Virus record (IMG/VR): IMGVR_UViG_3300042312_000452 | Location: 1-21,745 of that record | From: a virus | Reading direction: 5' to 3' (one strand) | DNA: 21,745 bases | In this document: positions 1 to 7,213 of the stretch, piece after piece | How positions within the stretch are numbered: the first letter of the stretch is position 1 | Layout of the letters: every line of letters starts with the position of its first letter | Notes under the pieces: model-generated | What the model saw: only the letters and a program-made list of their open reading frames with translations | Told to the model about the DNA's origin: nothing | The model's database searches: none | Made by a program: the position numbers and the translations under genes

Positions 1-603
1 ACCGTTTCAACAATGAGTCCTCAGAAAAATATTTTAGCTGATGCTACTATTAGCGAAGAAATTCCTCAAGATTTCGGGATTTATGATTTAAATAATTTTC
101 TTTCAGTTACTTCTTTGTTTAAAGAAGGTTCTGAATTAGAATTTGATTCTAGTCATGTAATTATTAAAGGTCGTGGTGGTCGTTCTAAAATTAAATATCG
201 TATTACAGACCCATCAATGATTGTTGTTGCTCCACCAAAACGTCCTAATCTTCCGTCCGTAGATGTTAAATTTACATTCTCAAAAGAAGATTTGGAATGG
301 GTAATGAAAACAGCTAGTGTTTTGGGTGCACCACATATTGCTGTTGAATCTGATGGAGCTAAAGTTGATTTATTAACTTTTGATGAGTCTAATGATGCTA
401 GTCATACAAACTCTTTAGAATTGGCTGATGTTGATCCTGAAGGTAAAGTTTTTAAATTAGTGTTTAAAACTGAAAATTTAAAAGTTATTCCTGATACTTA
501 TGATGTTGAGATTTCAAGTAAAGGTATTTCAACATGGACTTCAACTACCAGTGAATTAAAGTACTGGGTGACGATAGAAACTTCATCAAAATTCGGAGGT
601 TAA
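1..603 (+). CDS. 45: DNA polymerase sliding clamp, gp45-like (5' end outside window)
   Basis: This is the trimeric sliding clamp that tethers the phage polymerase to DNA and, in T4-like phages, also takes part in late transcription. The reading frame is open from base 1. The first ATG (13) is not the true start, because the codons before it continue the gene and T4 gp45 has about 30 further residues at this point. The segment 'GIYDLNNFLSV' matches the T4 'AIYDLNGFLGI' region, followed by a 'DPSMIVVAPPKRPNLPSV' stretch resembling T4 'DPSTVVAPNKPIPFPV'. The C-terminus 'YWVTIETSS' corresponds to T4 'YVVALEADS'. The clamp loader follows one gene later, which supports the call. The last codons (GGA GGT, 595-600) serve as the ribosome binding site of the next gene. 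Confidence 0.9.
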   Translation, partial: TVSTMSPQKNILADATISEEIPQDFGIYDLNNFLSVTSLFKEGSELEFDSSHVIIKGRGGRSKIKYRITDPSMIVVAPPKRPNLPSVDVKFTFSKEDLEWVMKTASVLGAPHIAVESDGAKVDLLTFDESNDASHTNSLELADVDPEGKVFKLVFKTENLKVIPDTYDVEISSKGISTWTSTTSELKYWVTIETSSKFGG

Positions 604-605
604 TT

Positions 606-893
606 ATGACACAATCAATTGAAACTGTATTCGGTACTTTAGACGAAAAACAACAAAAAACTTTAATTGATGGGCTAAAAGAAATTTCTGTTCATCTTTC
701 TCGAGTTGATAATGAAAAGTTAGCAGTAAAAGATATTGTTGATTCTATTAAAGATGAGATTGATCTTCCTAAGAAAATTATTAATCGTCTAGCTAGAACT
801 TATCATAAGCAAAATTTTGCTGAGCAAAATACTGAAGATAAAGAATTTGCTAAATTATATGTGAATATTGTATCTGGTTATTCAGCTGAATAA
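606..893 (+). CDS. Small DsbA-like dsDNA-binding protein (tentative)
   Basis: A 95-residue, mostly helical, charged protein with GGAGG at 595-599, inside the end of the clamp gene. From memory, residues about 40-88 (a KDI..SIKDEI...K.INRLARTYHKQNF pattern) resemble the C-terminal half of T4 DsbA, which has a matching KDIRI..KDELG...FNRLLALYHKDN pattern. T4 DsbA binds double-stranded DNA and has been linked to late transcription. In T4 that gene lies elsewhere, next to gene 33, so its place between genes 45 and 44 is a different arrangement. No transmembrane segment is seen. A terminator-type hairpin follows directly. The DsbA assignment is inference from remembered sequence and could be wrong; a conserved phage helical protein is the safe description. 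Confidence 0.5.
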   Translation: MTQSIETVFGTLDEKQQKTLIDGLKEISVHLSRVDNEKLAVKDIVDSIKDEIDLPKKIINRLARTYHKQNFAEQNTEDKEFAKLYVNIVSGYSAE

Positions 894-904
894 TTTGAAA
901 TTTT

Positions 905-930
905 AGGGTGGCTTAGGTCACCCTTTTTTT
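905..930 (+). terminator. Intrinsic terminator between dsbA-like gene and gene 44
   Basis: The arms GGGTGGC (906-912) and GTCACCC (917-923) pair through seven positions, including one G-T pair, closing a 4-base loop (TTAG). Seven T residues follow at 924-930. This has the shape of a rho-independent terminator. It would separate clamp transcription from clamp-loader transcription, or attenuate the latter, since no convincing promoter is visible between it and gene 44. Confidence 0.75.
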
Positions 931-954
931 ATGTTTAAAATGTGAGATTATATT

Positions 955-1893
955 ATGCGTGAACAAATGTTGTGGTGTGAAAAATATCGTCCTGAGAAAA
1001 TTTCTGATTGTGTTCTTCCTGAATCAATTAAATCAACTTTTCAAGAATTTGCTAATCAAGGTAAAATTCCTAATCTATTAATCGCTGGTTCCGCAGGTGT
1101 TGGTAAAACAACTATTGCGAAAGCACTCTGTAAAGAAGTTGGTTGTGACTACATAGTAATTAATGGATCTGATGAGAGTGGTATTGATGTTCTTCGCGGT
1201 AAAATTAAAAATTATGCATCATCAGTTTCTTTGTCTGGTGGTCGTAAAGTAATTATCATTGATGAAGCAGATTATTTAAATGCTAATTCATTACAACCAG
1301 CGCTTCGTAACGCTATTGAAGAATTTTCAATTAACTGTTCGTTTATTTTTACTTGCAATTATAAAAATCGTATCATCGAACCGCTACATTCTAGATGTTC
1401 TGTGGTTGATGTGAAAATTGCTAAAGAAGATAAACAAAAATTAATGGGTCGATTTTTTAAAAGAGTTTGTTTTATTCTTGATCAAGAAAACGTTACATAT
1501 AATAAAGAAGTTGTTGCTCAGGTAGTTGCAAAATATTATCCAGATAATCGTAGAGTATTAAATGAGTTGCAACGTTATTCTATGGGTGGTGTTATTGATG
1601 CTGGATTATTAGCTCAAGTTTCTGATTTAAATATTACTCCATTAATAAAAGCAATGAAAGAAAAAGATTTTATTAATGTTAGAAAATGGGTTATTGATAA
1701 TTTAGATAATGATAGTCATACAATTTATCGAAAATTATATGATAATATGAATGACATTCTTAAAAGTAATTCTATTCCACAGTTAGTTTTATTGATTGGT
1801 AAATATCAATATCAAACAGCTTTTGTTGTTGATCATGAAATTAATTTAATGGCGTTTTTTACTGAATGTATGGTAGATTTGGAATTTAAATAG
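955..1893 (+). CDS. 44: Clamp loader large subunit, gp44-like AAA+ ATPase
   Basis: ATPase subunit of the gp44/gp62 clamp loader, which opens the gp45 ring and places it on primer-template junctions. It has 312 residues (T4 gp44: 319). It begins with the RFC-box-like 'WCEKYRPEKISDC', then Walker A GSAGVGKT (residues 45-52), Walker B VIIIDEAD (99-106), a sensor-1 region 'FIFTCNY' (130-136) and the SRC motif with arginine finger (146-148). The C-terminal part is helical, as in RFC-type collar domains. GAG at 944-946 lies 8 bases before the ATG. The small subunit follows 8 bases after the stop codon. Confidence 0.95.
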   Translation: MREQMLWCEKYRPEKISDCVLPESIKSTFQEFANQGKIPNLLIAGSAGVGKTTIAKALCKEVGCDYIVINGSDESGIDVLRGKIKNYASSVSLSGGRKVIIIDEADYLNANSLQPALRNAIEEFSINCSFIFTCNYKNRIIEPLHSRCSVVDVKIAKEDKQKLMGRFFKRVCFILDQENVTYNKEVVAQVVAKYYPDNRRVLNELQRYSMGGVIDAGLLAQVSDLNITPLIKAMKEKDFINVRKWVIDNLDNDSHTIYRKLYDNMNDILKSNSIPQLVLLIGKYQYQTAFVVDHEINLMAFFTECMVDLEFK

Positions 1894-1901
1894 GGGGAAT
1901 T

Positions 1902-2288
1902 ATGCTTGATTTATTCAAGGAAGTTTTACCTAGTGTATTACAAACTAAAACCGATATTTTAACTCCGGAAAACGAAAAAGAATATAAACCTTATATCGTT
2001 AATAGAGCAATTTCTCAACATAACGATACAATATTATATGTTAACGAAATGAATCGTTATCCAAATTTGGATAACAAGTTACAATACCACTTTTACCTAA
2101 ATACATTAAAAGCTAAGAAACGACCATTTCAAAAGTGGTATAAATCTAGCGAATCAGATGATATTCAGAGTGTAAAAGAATATTTCGGGTATTCTTCCGA
2201 AAAAGCAAAGGAAGCATTGAGAATTCTTACTCCTGATCAAATAAAAACAATTAAGGAAGTTATAGATAAAACTGGAGTTATAAAATGA
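1902..2288 (+). CDS. 62: Clamp loader small subunit, gp62-like
   Basis: Non-ATPase subunit of the clamp loader. At 128 residues it is clearly shorter than T4 gp62 (187), like the short gp62 forms of marine T4-like phages. The assignment rests mainly on position between 44 and regA. It also rests on a weak family pattern: an N-terminal helix, a 'Y..NRAISQ..D.ILYVNEMN' stretch resembling T4 'FMVENALSQFPE.MPAVYAMN', then 'YHFYLN' and 'K.RPFQKWYK'. A strong GGGGGA ribosome site (1893-1898) overlaps the gene 44 stop. Its stop overlaps the regA start as ATGA, so translation of 62 and regA is probably coupled. Confidence 0.85.
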   Translation: MLDLFKEVLPSVLQTKTDILTPENEKEYKPYIVNRAISQHNDTILYVNEMNRYPNLDNKLQYHFYLNTLKAKKRPFQKWYKSSESDDIQSVKEYFGYSSEKAKEALRILTPDQIKTIKEVIDKTGVIK

Positions 2289-2686
2289 GTGATATTTTTA
2301 ATGGATTCGGAATAGAAGTGTTCATTGATGAAAATGATTTTTTAAAAATCAAAGAAACTTTATCTCGTATTGGTGTTTTATCAAAAAAAGATAAAACATT
2401 ATATCAATCTTGTCATATTTTACATAAACAAGGTAGGTATGTAATTATACATTTTAAGGAATTATTTGGATTAGATAATAAAATTCATGATATTAGCGAA
2501 AATGATATTGCCAGAAGAAATACTATTGTTAAATTATTAGCAGATTGGGAATTATTGGAAATACGAAATCAAGATGAATGTAAATCTCCATTAGTTCCAA
2601 TTAGCCAAATTAAGATTCTTTCATATAAAGAAAAACATGAATACAATTTGGTTAGTAAATATAATATTGGGAAAGTGAAAAAATAA
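2285..2686 (+). CDS. regA: Translational repressor RegA
   Basis: RNA-binding repressor that in T4 binds AU-rich ribosome-binding regions of early mRNAs, including those of gene 44 and regA itself. It has 133 residues (T4: 122). Similarity is strong along the length: 'LKIKETLSRIGVLSKKDKTL' then 'YQSCHILHKQGRYVIIHFKE' match T4 'LKVKETLTRMGIANNKDKVL' and 'YQSCHILQKKGLYYIVHFKE'. 'LLADWELLEI' and the C-terminal 'SYKEKHEYNLVSKYNIG' match T4 'LLEDWGLIEI' and 'SFKQKHEWKLVPKYTIG'. A roughly 10-residue N-terminal extension (MSDIFNGFGI) is absent from T4. The start overlaps the gene 62 stop, and the stop shares one base with the PAAR gene start. Confidence 0.96.
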   Translation: MSDIFNGFGIEVFIDENDFLKIKETLSRIGVLSKKDKTLYQSCHILHKQGRYVIIHFKELFGLDNKIHDISENDIARRNTIVKLLADWELLEIRNQDECKSPLVPISQIKILSYKEKHEYNLVSKYNIGKVKK

Positions 2687-2946
2687 TGCCTGGAGTTACC
2701 CGAAAAGATACTGACACAGCTGGAGGTACTCTAATCGGTGCTTCTGGTAATGTATTTGTAAATGGCAAAGGCGCTGTTCGAATAGGTGATGCAGTTGCTG
2801 GGCATGGTCCAGCAATTCATGCTGGTCCAGTTATGGCTGTCGGTTCAGGAACAGTTTTTGTAAATGGTATTGCTGTATGTAGAGCTGGTGATGCAGCTAC
2901 ATGCGGCCATACAGCCACTGGGAGCGGAGACGTTTTTGCTGGCTAA
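2686..2946 (+). CDS. PAAR-repeat spike-tip protein (gp5.4-like)
   Basis: An 86-residue glycine-rich protein with the PAAR fold pattern: an N-terminal 'MPGVTRKDTDTAGG', two 'G..VFVNG' turns (about residues 22-27 and 56-61), 'AVRIGDAVAGHG' and 'AVCRAGDAATCGHT'. H40, H45, C73 and H75 are the likely metal ligands. PAAR proteins cap the tip of contractile-tail spikes (T4 gp5.4) and type VI secretion spikes with a metal-bound cone. Here the gene sits directly behind regA (TAATG, one shared base) in a replication operon, far from tail genes. It looks richer in G+C than its neighbours. A double hairpin follows. Confidence 0.9.
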   Translation: MPGVTRKDTDTAGGTLIGASGNVFVNGKGAVRIGDAVAGHGPAIHAGPVMAVGSGTVFVNGIAVCRAGDAATCGHTATGSGDVFAG

Positions 2947-2950
2947 ATAG

Positions 2951-2973
2951 TTTTGTAGGGTGGTTCTACAAAA
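2951..2973. other. Perfect 8-bp inverted repeat after PAAR gene
   Basis: TTTTGTAG (2951-2958) and CTACAAAA (2966-2973) pair perfectly around the loop GGTGGTT. It is not followed by a T run on the + strand. It stands just before a second hairpin that is a proper terminator. It could stabilise or process the 3' end of the upstream mRNA, or act with the second hairpin. It shares the octamer GGGTGGYT with two other intergenic hairpins in the window. Confidence 0.6.
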
Positions 2974-2977
2974 ATCA

Positions 2978-2999
2978 GACTCGCTTCGGGAGTCTTTTT
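2978..2999 (+). terminator. Intrinsic terminator with UUCG-type loop, after PAAR gene
   Basis: GACTC (2978-2982) pairs with GAGTC (2990-2994). The loop holds CTTCGG, a C(UUCG)G tetraloop with one bulged G, and five T residues follow (2995-2999). This is a classic intrinsic terminator ending the 44-62-regA-PAAR unit. Confidence 0.85.
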
Positions 3000-3030
3000 A
3001 ATATATCTTGCTTATTATAAGGAGAAATGT

Positions 3031-3462
3031 ATGACAATTAACAACACTGCACTAGCAGATTTTAGATCTATTCATAATTCAGCATTTATTGGTTTTGACG
3101 AAATTTTTCGTAGAATCAAAGAATTGGAAAAACCTCAAACAGGATTTCCTCCATATGATATTATCAAACGTTCAGAAGAACAATTTGTTATCAAATTGGC
3201 TGTAGCTGGATATTCGAAAGATAATATTTCAATTGTTCTGGATTCCGGAAAATTAACTATTTCTGGTTCTACTAAAACAGAGGATTTAGATTCTTTGTAC
3301 TATATCCATAAAGGAATTGCAGAAAGAGATTTCAAACGAGTGTTTACGCTCTCTGATACCGTTGAGGTTGAGAAAGTGACATTATCCAACGGTATGTTAT
3401 ATGTAACACTTCAAAACGTAATTCCAGAACATAAAAAACCTAAAGTATTCGAAATTGAATAA
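3031..3462 (+). CDS. hsp20: Small heat-shock protein, Hsp20/IbpA-like
   Basis: An ATP-independent holdase chaperone of the alpha-crystallin family, 143 residues. The alpha-crystallin domain runs from about residue 38 to 134: 'FPPYDIIKRSEEQFVIKLAV' followed by 'AGYSKDNISIVLDSGKLTIS', 'GIAERDFKRVFTLSDTVEVE' as in IbpA-type proteins, and 'LSNGMLYVTLQN', the strand pair before the C-terminal tail. Hsp20 genes near gene 43 are common in marine T4-like phages, where a role in virion or replication protein folding is assumed but not proven. AAGGAG (3019-3024) lies 6 bases before the ATG. The gene stands alone between two terminators, so it must have its own promoter or depend on readthrough. No clear promoter is visible in the roughly 30 bases before it. 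Confidence 0.93.
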   Translation: MTINNTALADFRSIHNSAFIGFDEIFRRIKELEKPQTGFPPYDIIKRSEEQFVIKLAVAGYSKDNISIVLDSGKLTISGSTKTEDLDSLYYIHKGIAERDFKRVFTLSDTVEVEKVTLSNGMLYVTLQNVIPEHKKPKVFEIE

Positions 3463-3487
3463 AATATAGAATATTAGGTATTTCCCT

Positions 3488-3517
3488 AAACGGCAATCAA
3501 TATGGTTGCCGTTTTTT
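3488..3517 (+). terminator. Intrinsic terminator after hsp20
   Basis: AAACGGCAA (3488-3496) pairs with TTGCCGTTT (3506-3514), and a T-G and a C-G pair extend the stem inward. The T run reaches 3517. A minor competing hairpin TTAGG/CCTAA (3474-3489) overlaps its left foot. It insulates hsp20 from the sigma70-type promoter that follows. Confidence 0.88.
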
Positions 3518-3521
3518 ATGC

Positions 3522-3550
3522 TTGCTATTTTTCAAGATTCATAGTATAAT
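3522..3550 (+). promoter_or_regulatory. Sigma70-type promoter for the dCMP deaminase-polymerase unit
   Basis: TTGCTA (3522-3527; 4 of 6 to TTGACA) lies exactly 17 bases before a perfect TATAAT (3545-3550). Transcription would begin near 3557, about 25 bases before the first ATG. It lies just after a terminator and in front of a tight run of four genes ending with polymerase, so it is most likely an early promoter read by unmodified host polymerase. Confidence 0.75.
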
Positions 3551-3580
3551 AGTTCTATATACAATAATTTGGTGATTTTT

Positions 3581-3862
3581 ATGGCATACACAAGATGGTC
3601 TGATTCTAATTGGTATTCTTTTCATAATTGTTCTTCTGGTGAGACGAAGAATGAACAAGTTCTTTCTCTTTGGTATGTTGGAGCAGAACGTCTTGTTGAT
3701 TTATATTATGAAGAATTGGTTGAAATGACTCCTAGTTTATTAAAACAATTTTATGATACTGATATTTCAAAAGAAGATATTCATGAAGCAATGGAAATTA
3801 TAAACTGGTTCATTGATGATATGGATAAAGAATTTCAATATGAGAATGATGATGAAGAATAA
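3581..3862 (+). CDS. Small acidic protein of unknown function
   Basis: 93 residues from ATG 3581. A TTG codon at 3569 would extend it by four residues, but GGTGA at 3571-3575 fits the ATG as ribosome site and would fall inside the longer form. The N-terminus is rich in aromatic residues ('YTRWSDSNWYSFHN'), the middle is helical, and the C-terminus is strongly acidic (YENDDEE). No membrane segment or catalytic motif is recognised. It is the first gene after the sigma70-type promoter and overlaps the deaminase gene by 11 bases, so it is probably made early. Similar small proteins beginning with an 'YTRWSDS.WY' pattern occur, as I recall, in other T4-like phages; function unknown. Confidence 0.8.
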   Translation: MAYTRWSDSNWYSFHNCSSGETKNEQVLSLWYVGAERLVDLYYEELVEMTPSLLKQFYDTDISKEDIHEAMEIINWFIDDMDKEFQYENDDEE

Positions 3863-4355
3863 ATTTATTAATTATTTTATGGATGTAGCTGAGCGTACAG
3901 CTGAATTATCCTATGCTGAACGATTAAAAGTTGGTACAGTAATTGTAAAGAATAATCGTATAATTAGTTGTGGATATAATGGGTTGCCTGCAGGTTGGGA
4001 ACCTAATGCTTGCGAAAAGGTGGTAATTTTATCTGATTCAGAATATTTTGCTTTATCGTTGGAAGATCAACATAGATATGAGCCGATTCCGGATTCATTT
4101 TTCTGGCGTGGATTGAAAACATATGATGAGGTTATTCATTCTGAAGCTAATGCAATTTCTCAATTAGCTAGTTATACTGAATCTGGAATCGGTGCAACAT
4201 TATTTTGTACACATAGTCCATGTTTACAGTGTGCAAAAATTATATATGGTTCTGGTATCAGAATTGTGTATTATAAAACAGAATATCGATCTAATGATGG
4301 TATTCAATTTTTAAAACAATGTGGCGTAAATGTCATAAAATACGAGGAAAATTAA
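3852..4355 (+). CDS. cd: Deoxycytidylate (dCMP) deaminase
   Basis: Converts dCMP to dUMP for dTTP synthesis during phage replication. It has about 167 residues from ATG 3852. Two in-frame ATGs directly before (3846, 3849) are also possible, and still earlier ATGs lie deep in the upstream gene. The zinc site is complete: HSEANAI gives H96 and the proton-shuttling E98, and HSPCLQCAK gives C124 and C127. The N-terminal 'VGTVIVKNNRIISCGYNGLP' followed by 'AG' matches the substrate-binding strand of T4 Cd (VGAVIEKNGRIISTGYNGSP). GAG at 3842-3844 can serve as ribosome site inside the upstream gene. T4 Cd has 193 residues; this copy lacks part of the C-terminal tail. Confidence 0.93.
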   Translation: MKNKFINYFMDVAERTAELSYAERLKVGTVIVKNNRIISCGYNGLPAGWEPNACEKVVILSDSEYFALSLEDQHRYEPIPDSFFWRGLKTYDEVIHSEANAISQLASYTESGIGATLFCTHSPCLQCAKIIYGSGIRIVYYKTEYRSNDGIQFLKQCGVNVIKYEEN

Positions 4356-4356
4356 A

Positions 4357-4674
4357 ATGACAGATATTAGAATGTTTAGAACAGCAACTGGTGAAGATGT
4401 TATTGCTGAATATGTAGAAACAACTGCTGATGGTGATGTTTATAAAAATGCTATTCAATTAGTTATTGTTCCTTCTAGAGCAAATCCACAAGAACAATCT
4501 TATGCTTTTGCTCCATTCCCGCACTATTCGCAAAAAGGTAGCGAGTTAAAATTAACCTTTAACAGAGAACGAATTATATTTTTTATTGAGATTGAAGATG
4601 CATTCCTTGAACAATATAATTCAGTTTTTGGTCATATTACAACACCTTCTCCAAAATTTATTTTAGGTAAATAA
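4357..4674 (+). CDS. Small putative beta-barrel (Sm-like) protein
   Basis: 105 residues, between dCMP deaminase and polymerase, with GAGGA (4344-4348) upstream; its stop codon abuts the polymerase ATG. The pattern 'MFRTATGEDVIAEYVETTAD' followed by 'GDVYKNAIQLVIVP', then a late 'ELKLTFNRERIIFFIEIED', resembles the strand order of Sm/LSm-fold proteins (l.tGe.v.g.v......v.l.na..i). An RNA-binding or ring-forming role would follow if that is right, but this is pattern reading only. Homologues appear, to my knowledge, in the same neighbourhood of other marine T4-like phages without known function. No signal peptide or membrane helix. Confidence 0.8.
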   Translation: MTDIRMFRTATGEDVIAEYVETTADGDVYKNAIQLVIVPSRANPQEQSYAFAPFPHYSQKGSELKLTFNRERIIFFIEIEDAFLEQYNSVFGHITTPSPKFILGK

Positions 4675-7200
4675 ATGTCAAATTTTTACACAGATGTATC
4701 AATTTTAGGTAATAGTATTCTTTATAGGGGAATTGAAGATGGTAGACGAGTTCAATTTAAATTAGAATACTCGCCTAAAGTTTATGTGAAATCTAATAAG
4801 AAAAGTGAGTGGCAAAATCTTTTCGGTCAATATGTAGAAGAAATTCAACCAGGAAGTATTAGTGAAACAAGAGATTTTATTAAACGATATTCTGATGTAG
4901 ATAATTTTGAAATTTATGGTGATATAGGTTTTGATGTCCAGTTTATTTCTGATAAATTTACTGGACTGATTGACTGGAGTATGGATCATATTAATTCATT
5001 TGTTCTTGACATTGAAACTGCAACAGAACAATCTGGTTTTCCTAATCCTGATCAAGCAAGTGAAGAAGTTCTTCTTATTACTATGAAGAACATGAAAACA
5101 AAACGCAATACAACATTTATGTCCAGAGAATACACTGGAGATCCAATAGAAAATTGTGATTTAATTTTATGTCAAGACGAATATTCATTATTAAATCAAT
5201 TTGTCGATTTCTGGAAACGTTCTAATGTAGATATTATTACAGGGTGGAATGTTGAAGGATTTGATATAAAATATCTTGTAAATCGAATTAAAAATATTTG
5301 TAGTGAAGATAGACTTAAAGAATTAAGTCCCTGGAATCGTATTAAAGAACGAAAAACTAAAGACGATTATGGTAAAGCTACAACTCTTTATGAAATTGTT
5401 GGGGTTCCTGTTGTTGATTTTAGAGATTTATACAAAAAATACACTTATACAAAACAAGAGAATTATCGTTTAGAAACTATTGCTCAAGTTGAATTAAATT
5501 GTGGTAAATTAGATCATAGCGAATTTGATACGTTTAAAGATTTTTATACTTATGGGTGGAATAAATTTGTCTTATATAACACTATCGATTGCGATAGAGT
5601 AGATGAACTTGAAGACAAAATGAAATTGCTCGAACTATGTTTAACTACGTCTTATTTGGCAAAAGTTAATTATGGTGACGTATTCAGTCAAATTCGTATG
5701 TGGGATTCAATTATTTTTAATCATTTGAAATCTAAAAATGTTGTTATTCCACCAAGATCTAAGAATAGTAAATCAGAACAGTTTGAAGGAGCGTTCGTCC
5801 GTGAACCAATTCCAGGATTCTACAAGTGGGTTACTGCTTTTGATGCTACCAGTCTGTATCCAAGTATTATGCAGACCTGGAACATATCCCTAGAGACCTT
5901 TGTTGGTATGTTTGATGGTAACATTACAACTAAAGGGTTGCTGAATAAAGAATACGATTTTCCTGAGGAATATACTGTAGCAGCTAATGGTGCTATGTAT
6001 AGAAAAGATAAAGTTGGTATGATCCCTGAGTTGATTGATATTTACATGAAAAAACGTAAAGAAGCAAAATCAACAATGTTGCGTTATGAGAGCGAATTAG
6101 AATTATTAAAAGGTTCTAAAATAGATAAAAAAGAAGCTAAAGCTGAATATAAACGATTACATAATTTAATCTCAAAATATAATAACGAACAAATGGCATT
6201 TAAAATTGCTATGAATAGTTTGTATGGCGCACTAGGTAATGCATTCTTTAGATATTATACTTTAGAAAATGCTAGAGCTGTAACTTTATCTGGTCAATAT
6301 ATTATTATCAGCGTTGGTGAATATGTAGATAAAAAATTGAATTCTCTATTTAAAACTCAATATCCTTGGGTTATTTATCAAGATACAGATTCAATTTATT
6401 TAACGCTTGAGCCGATTGTTGATAAATTTTATTCAGATAAAGATGTTAAGGACGTTATTCCTGTACTAAGTAAAATTTGTAAGGAAAAGATTGATCCAAT
6501 CATTAATGAATGTTGTTACGATCTTCAGCGGTATACAAATGTACATCGAGATTGTATTTCATTTAAATTAGAAGCGATTAGTTCTAAAGGTTTTTGGACT
6601 GGTAAAAAGCGTTATGCATTAAACGTTTACGAAAATGAAGGTGTTGTGTATAATGAACCTAAATTAAAAATTATGGGTCTAGAAGTTGTTAAATCTTCAA
6701 CACCGAAAGTTATTAGAGATAAATTAAAGAAATCTGTAGGTTTAATCTTAAATGGTACTGAATCTGATGTTCAGGATTTCGTTTCCAGTGTTAAATCTGA
6801 ATTTTACAATTATTCTGTTGAAGAAATTTCATTTCCGCGTGGCGTAAATGGTATTGAAAAATATAGTGATTCAAAAACATTGTATGCCAGCGGTTGCCCA
6901 ATTCATACTAAAGGAGCTATTCTATATAATAATAGACTTAAAGAATTAAATCTTCAGCATAAGTATGAAAATATTGGTGAAGGTGAGAATATTAAGTTTT
7001 GTTATTTGAAAAAACCTAATCCATTAAAAAATGAAGTAATTTCATTTTCAGTTGGATTACCTCCTGAATTTGGGTTGGATAAGTATGTTGATTACGAGAA
7101 ACAGTACGAAAAAACATTTTTAGACCCATTAAATGGTATGTTAGAAGCTGTTGGTTGGTCTCATGAACGAATGAATAGTATTGAAGATTTTTTTAGTTAG
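4675..7200 (+). CDS. 43: Family B DNA polymerase, gp43-like
   Basis: Replicative polymerase with 3'-5' proofreading, 841 residues (T4: 898). Exonuclease: Exo I 'LDIETA' (D112, E114, the same numbers as in T4), Exo II 'TGWNVEGFD' (189-197), Exo III around Y301-D305. Polymerase: motif A 'FDATSLYPSIM' (D390), motif B 'KIAMNSLYGALGN' (510-522), motif C 'YQDTDSIY' (D570, D572), and 'KKRYALN' (644-650). The C-terminus ends in 'SIEDFFS', resembling the short hydrophobic clamp-binding tail of T4 gp43. All key residues are intact; no intron or split is present. A late-promoter box starts at the base after the stop codon. Confidence 0.97.
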   Translation: MSNFYTDVSILGNSILYRGIEDGRRVQFKLEYSPKVYVKSNKKSEWQNLFGQYVEEIQPGSISETRDFIKRYSDVDNFEIYGDIGFDVQFISDKFTGLIDWSMDHINSFVLDIETATEQSGFPNPDQASEEVLLITMKNMKTKRNTTFMSREYTGDPIENCDLILCQDEYSLLNQFVDFWKRSNVDIITGWNVEGFDIKYLVNRIKNICSEDRLKELSPWNRIKERKTKDDYGKATTLYEIVGVPVVDFRDLYKKYTYTKQENYRLETIAQVELNCGKLDHSEFDTFKDFYTYGWNKFVLYNTIDCDRVDELEDKMKLLELCLTTSYLAKVNYGDVFSQIRMWDSIIFNHLKSKNVVIPPRSKNSKSEQFEGAFVREPIPGFYKWVTAFDATSLYPSIMQTWNISLETFVGMFDGNITTKGLLNKEYDFPEEYTVAANGAMYRKDKVGMIPELIDIYMKKRKEAKSTMLRYESELELLKGSKIDKKEAKAEYKRLHNLISKYNNEQMAFKIAMNSLYGALGNAFFRYYTLENARAVTLSGQYIIISVGEYVDKKLNSLFKTQYPWVIYQDTDSIYLTLEPIVDKFYSDKDVKDVIPVLSKICKEKIDPIINECCYDLQRYTNVHRDCISFKLEAISSKGFWTGKKRYALNVYENEGVVYNEPKLKIMGLEVVKSSTPKVIRDKLKKSVGLILNGTESDVQDFVSSVKSEFYNYSVEEISFPRGVNGIEKYSDSKTLYASGCPIHTKGAILYNNRLKELNLQHKYENIGEGENIKFCYLKKPNPLKNEVISFSVGLPPEFGLDKYVDYEKQYEKTFLDPLNGMLEAVGWSHERMNSIEDFFS

Positions 7201-7208
7201 TATAAATA
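7201..7208 (+). promoter_or_regulatory. T4-type late promoter box TATAAATA
   Basis: A perfect match to the T4 late promoter -10 element, recognised by gp55-bearing RNA polymerase with gp33 and the clamp as coactivators. It begins at the first base after the gene 43 stop codon and is the only perfect copy I found on the + strand. Transcription would start near 7214, so the RNA would open with the hairpin 7214-7234. The next genes include uvsX and 41, which are usually early or middle genes. Confidence 0.6.
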
Positions 7209-7213
7209 AAGTT

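Noticed and set aside
3008-3021. MotA-box-like TTGCTTA and TATAAG before hsp20
   Set aside because: The distance between the two is far too short for a T4 middle promoter, and the start would fall within the ribosome site.
4762-4989. Minus-strand reading frame of 75 codons within the polymerase gene
   Set aside because: It lies fully opposite gene 43, whose motifs are certain, has no ribosome site, and shows a composition expected of AT-rich antisense.
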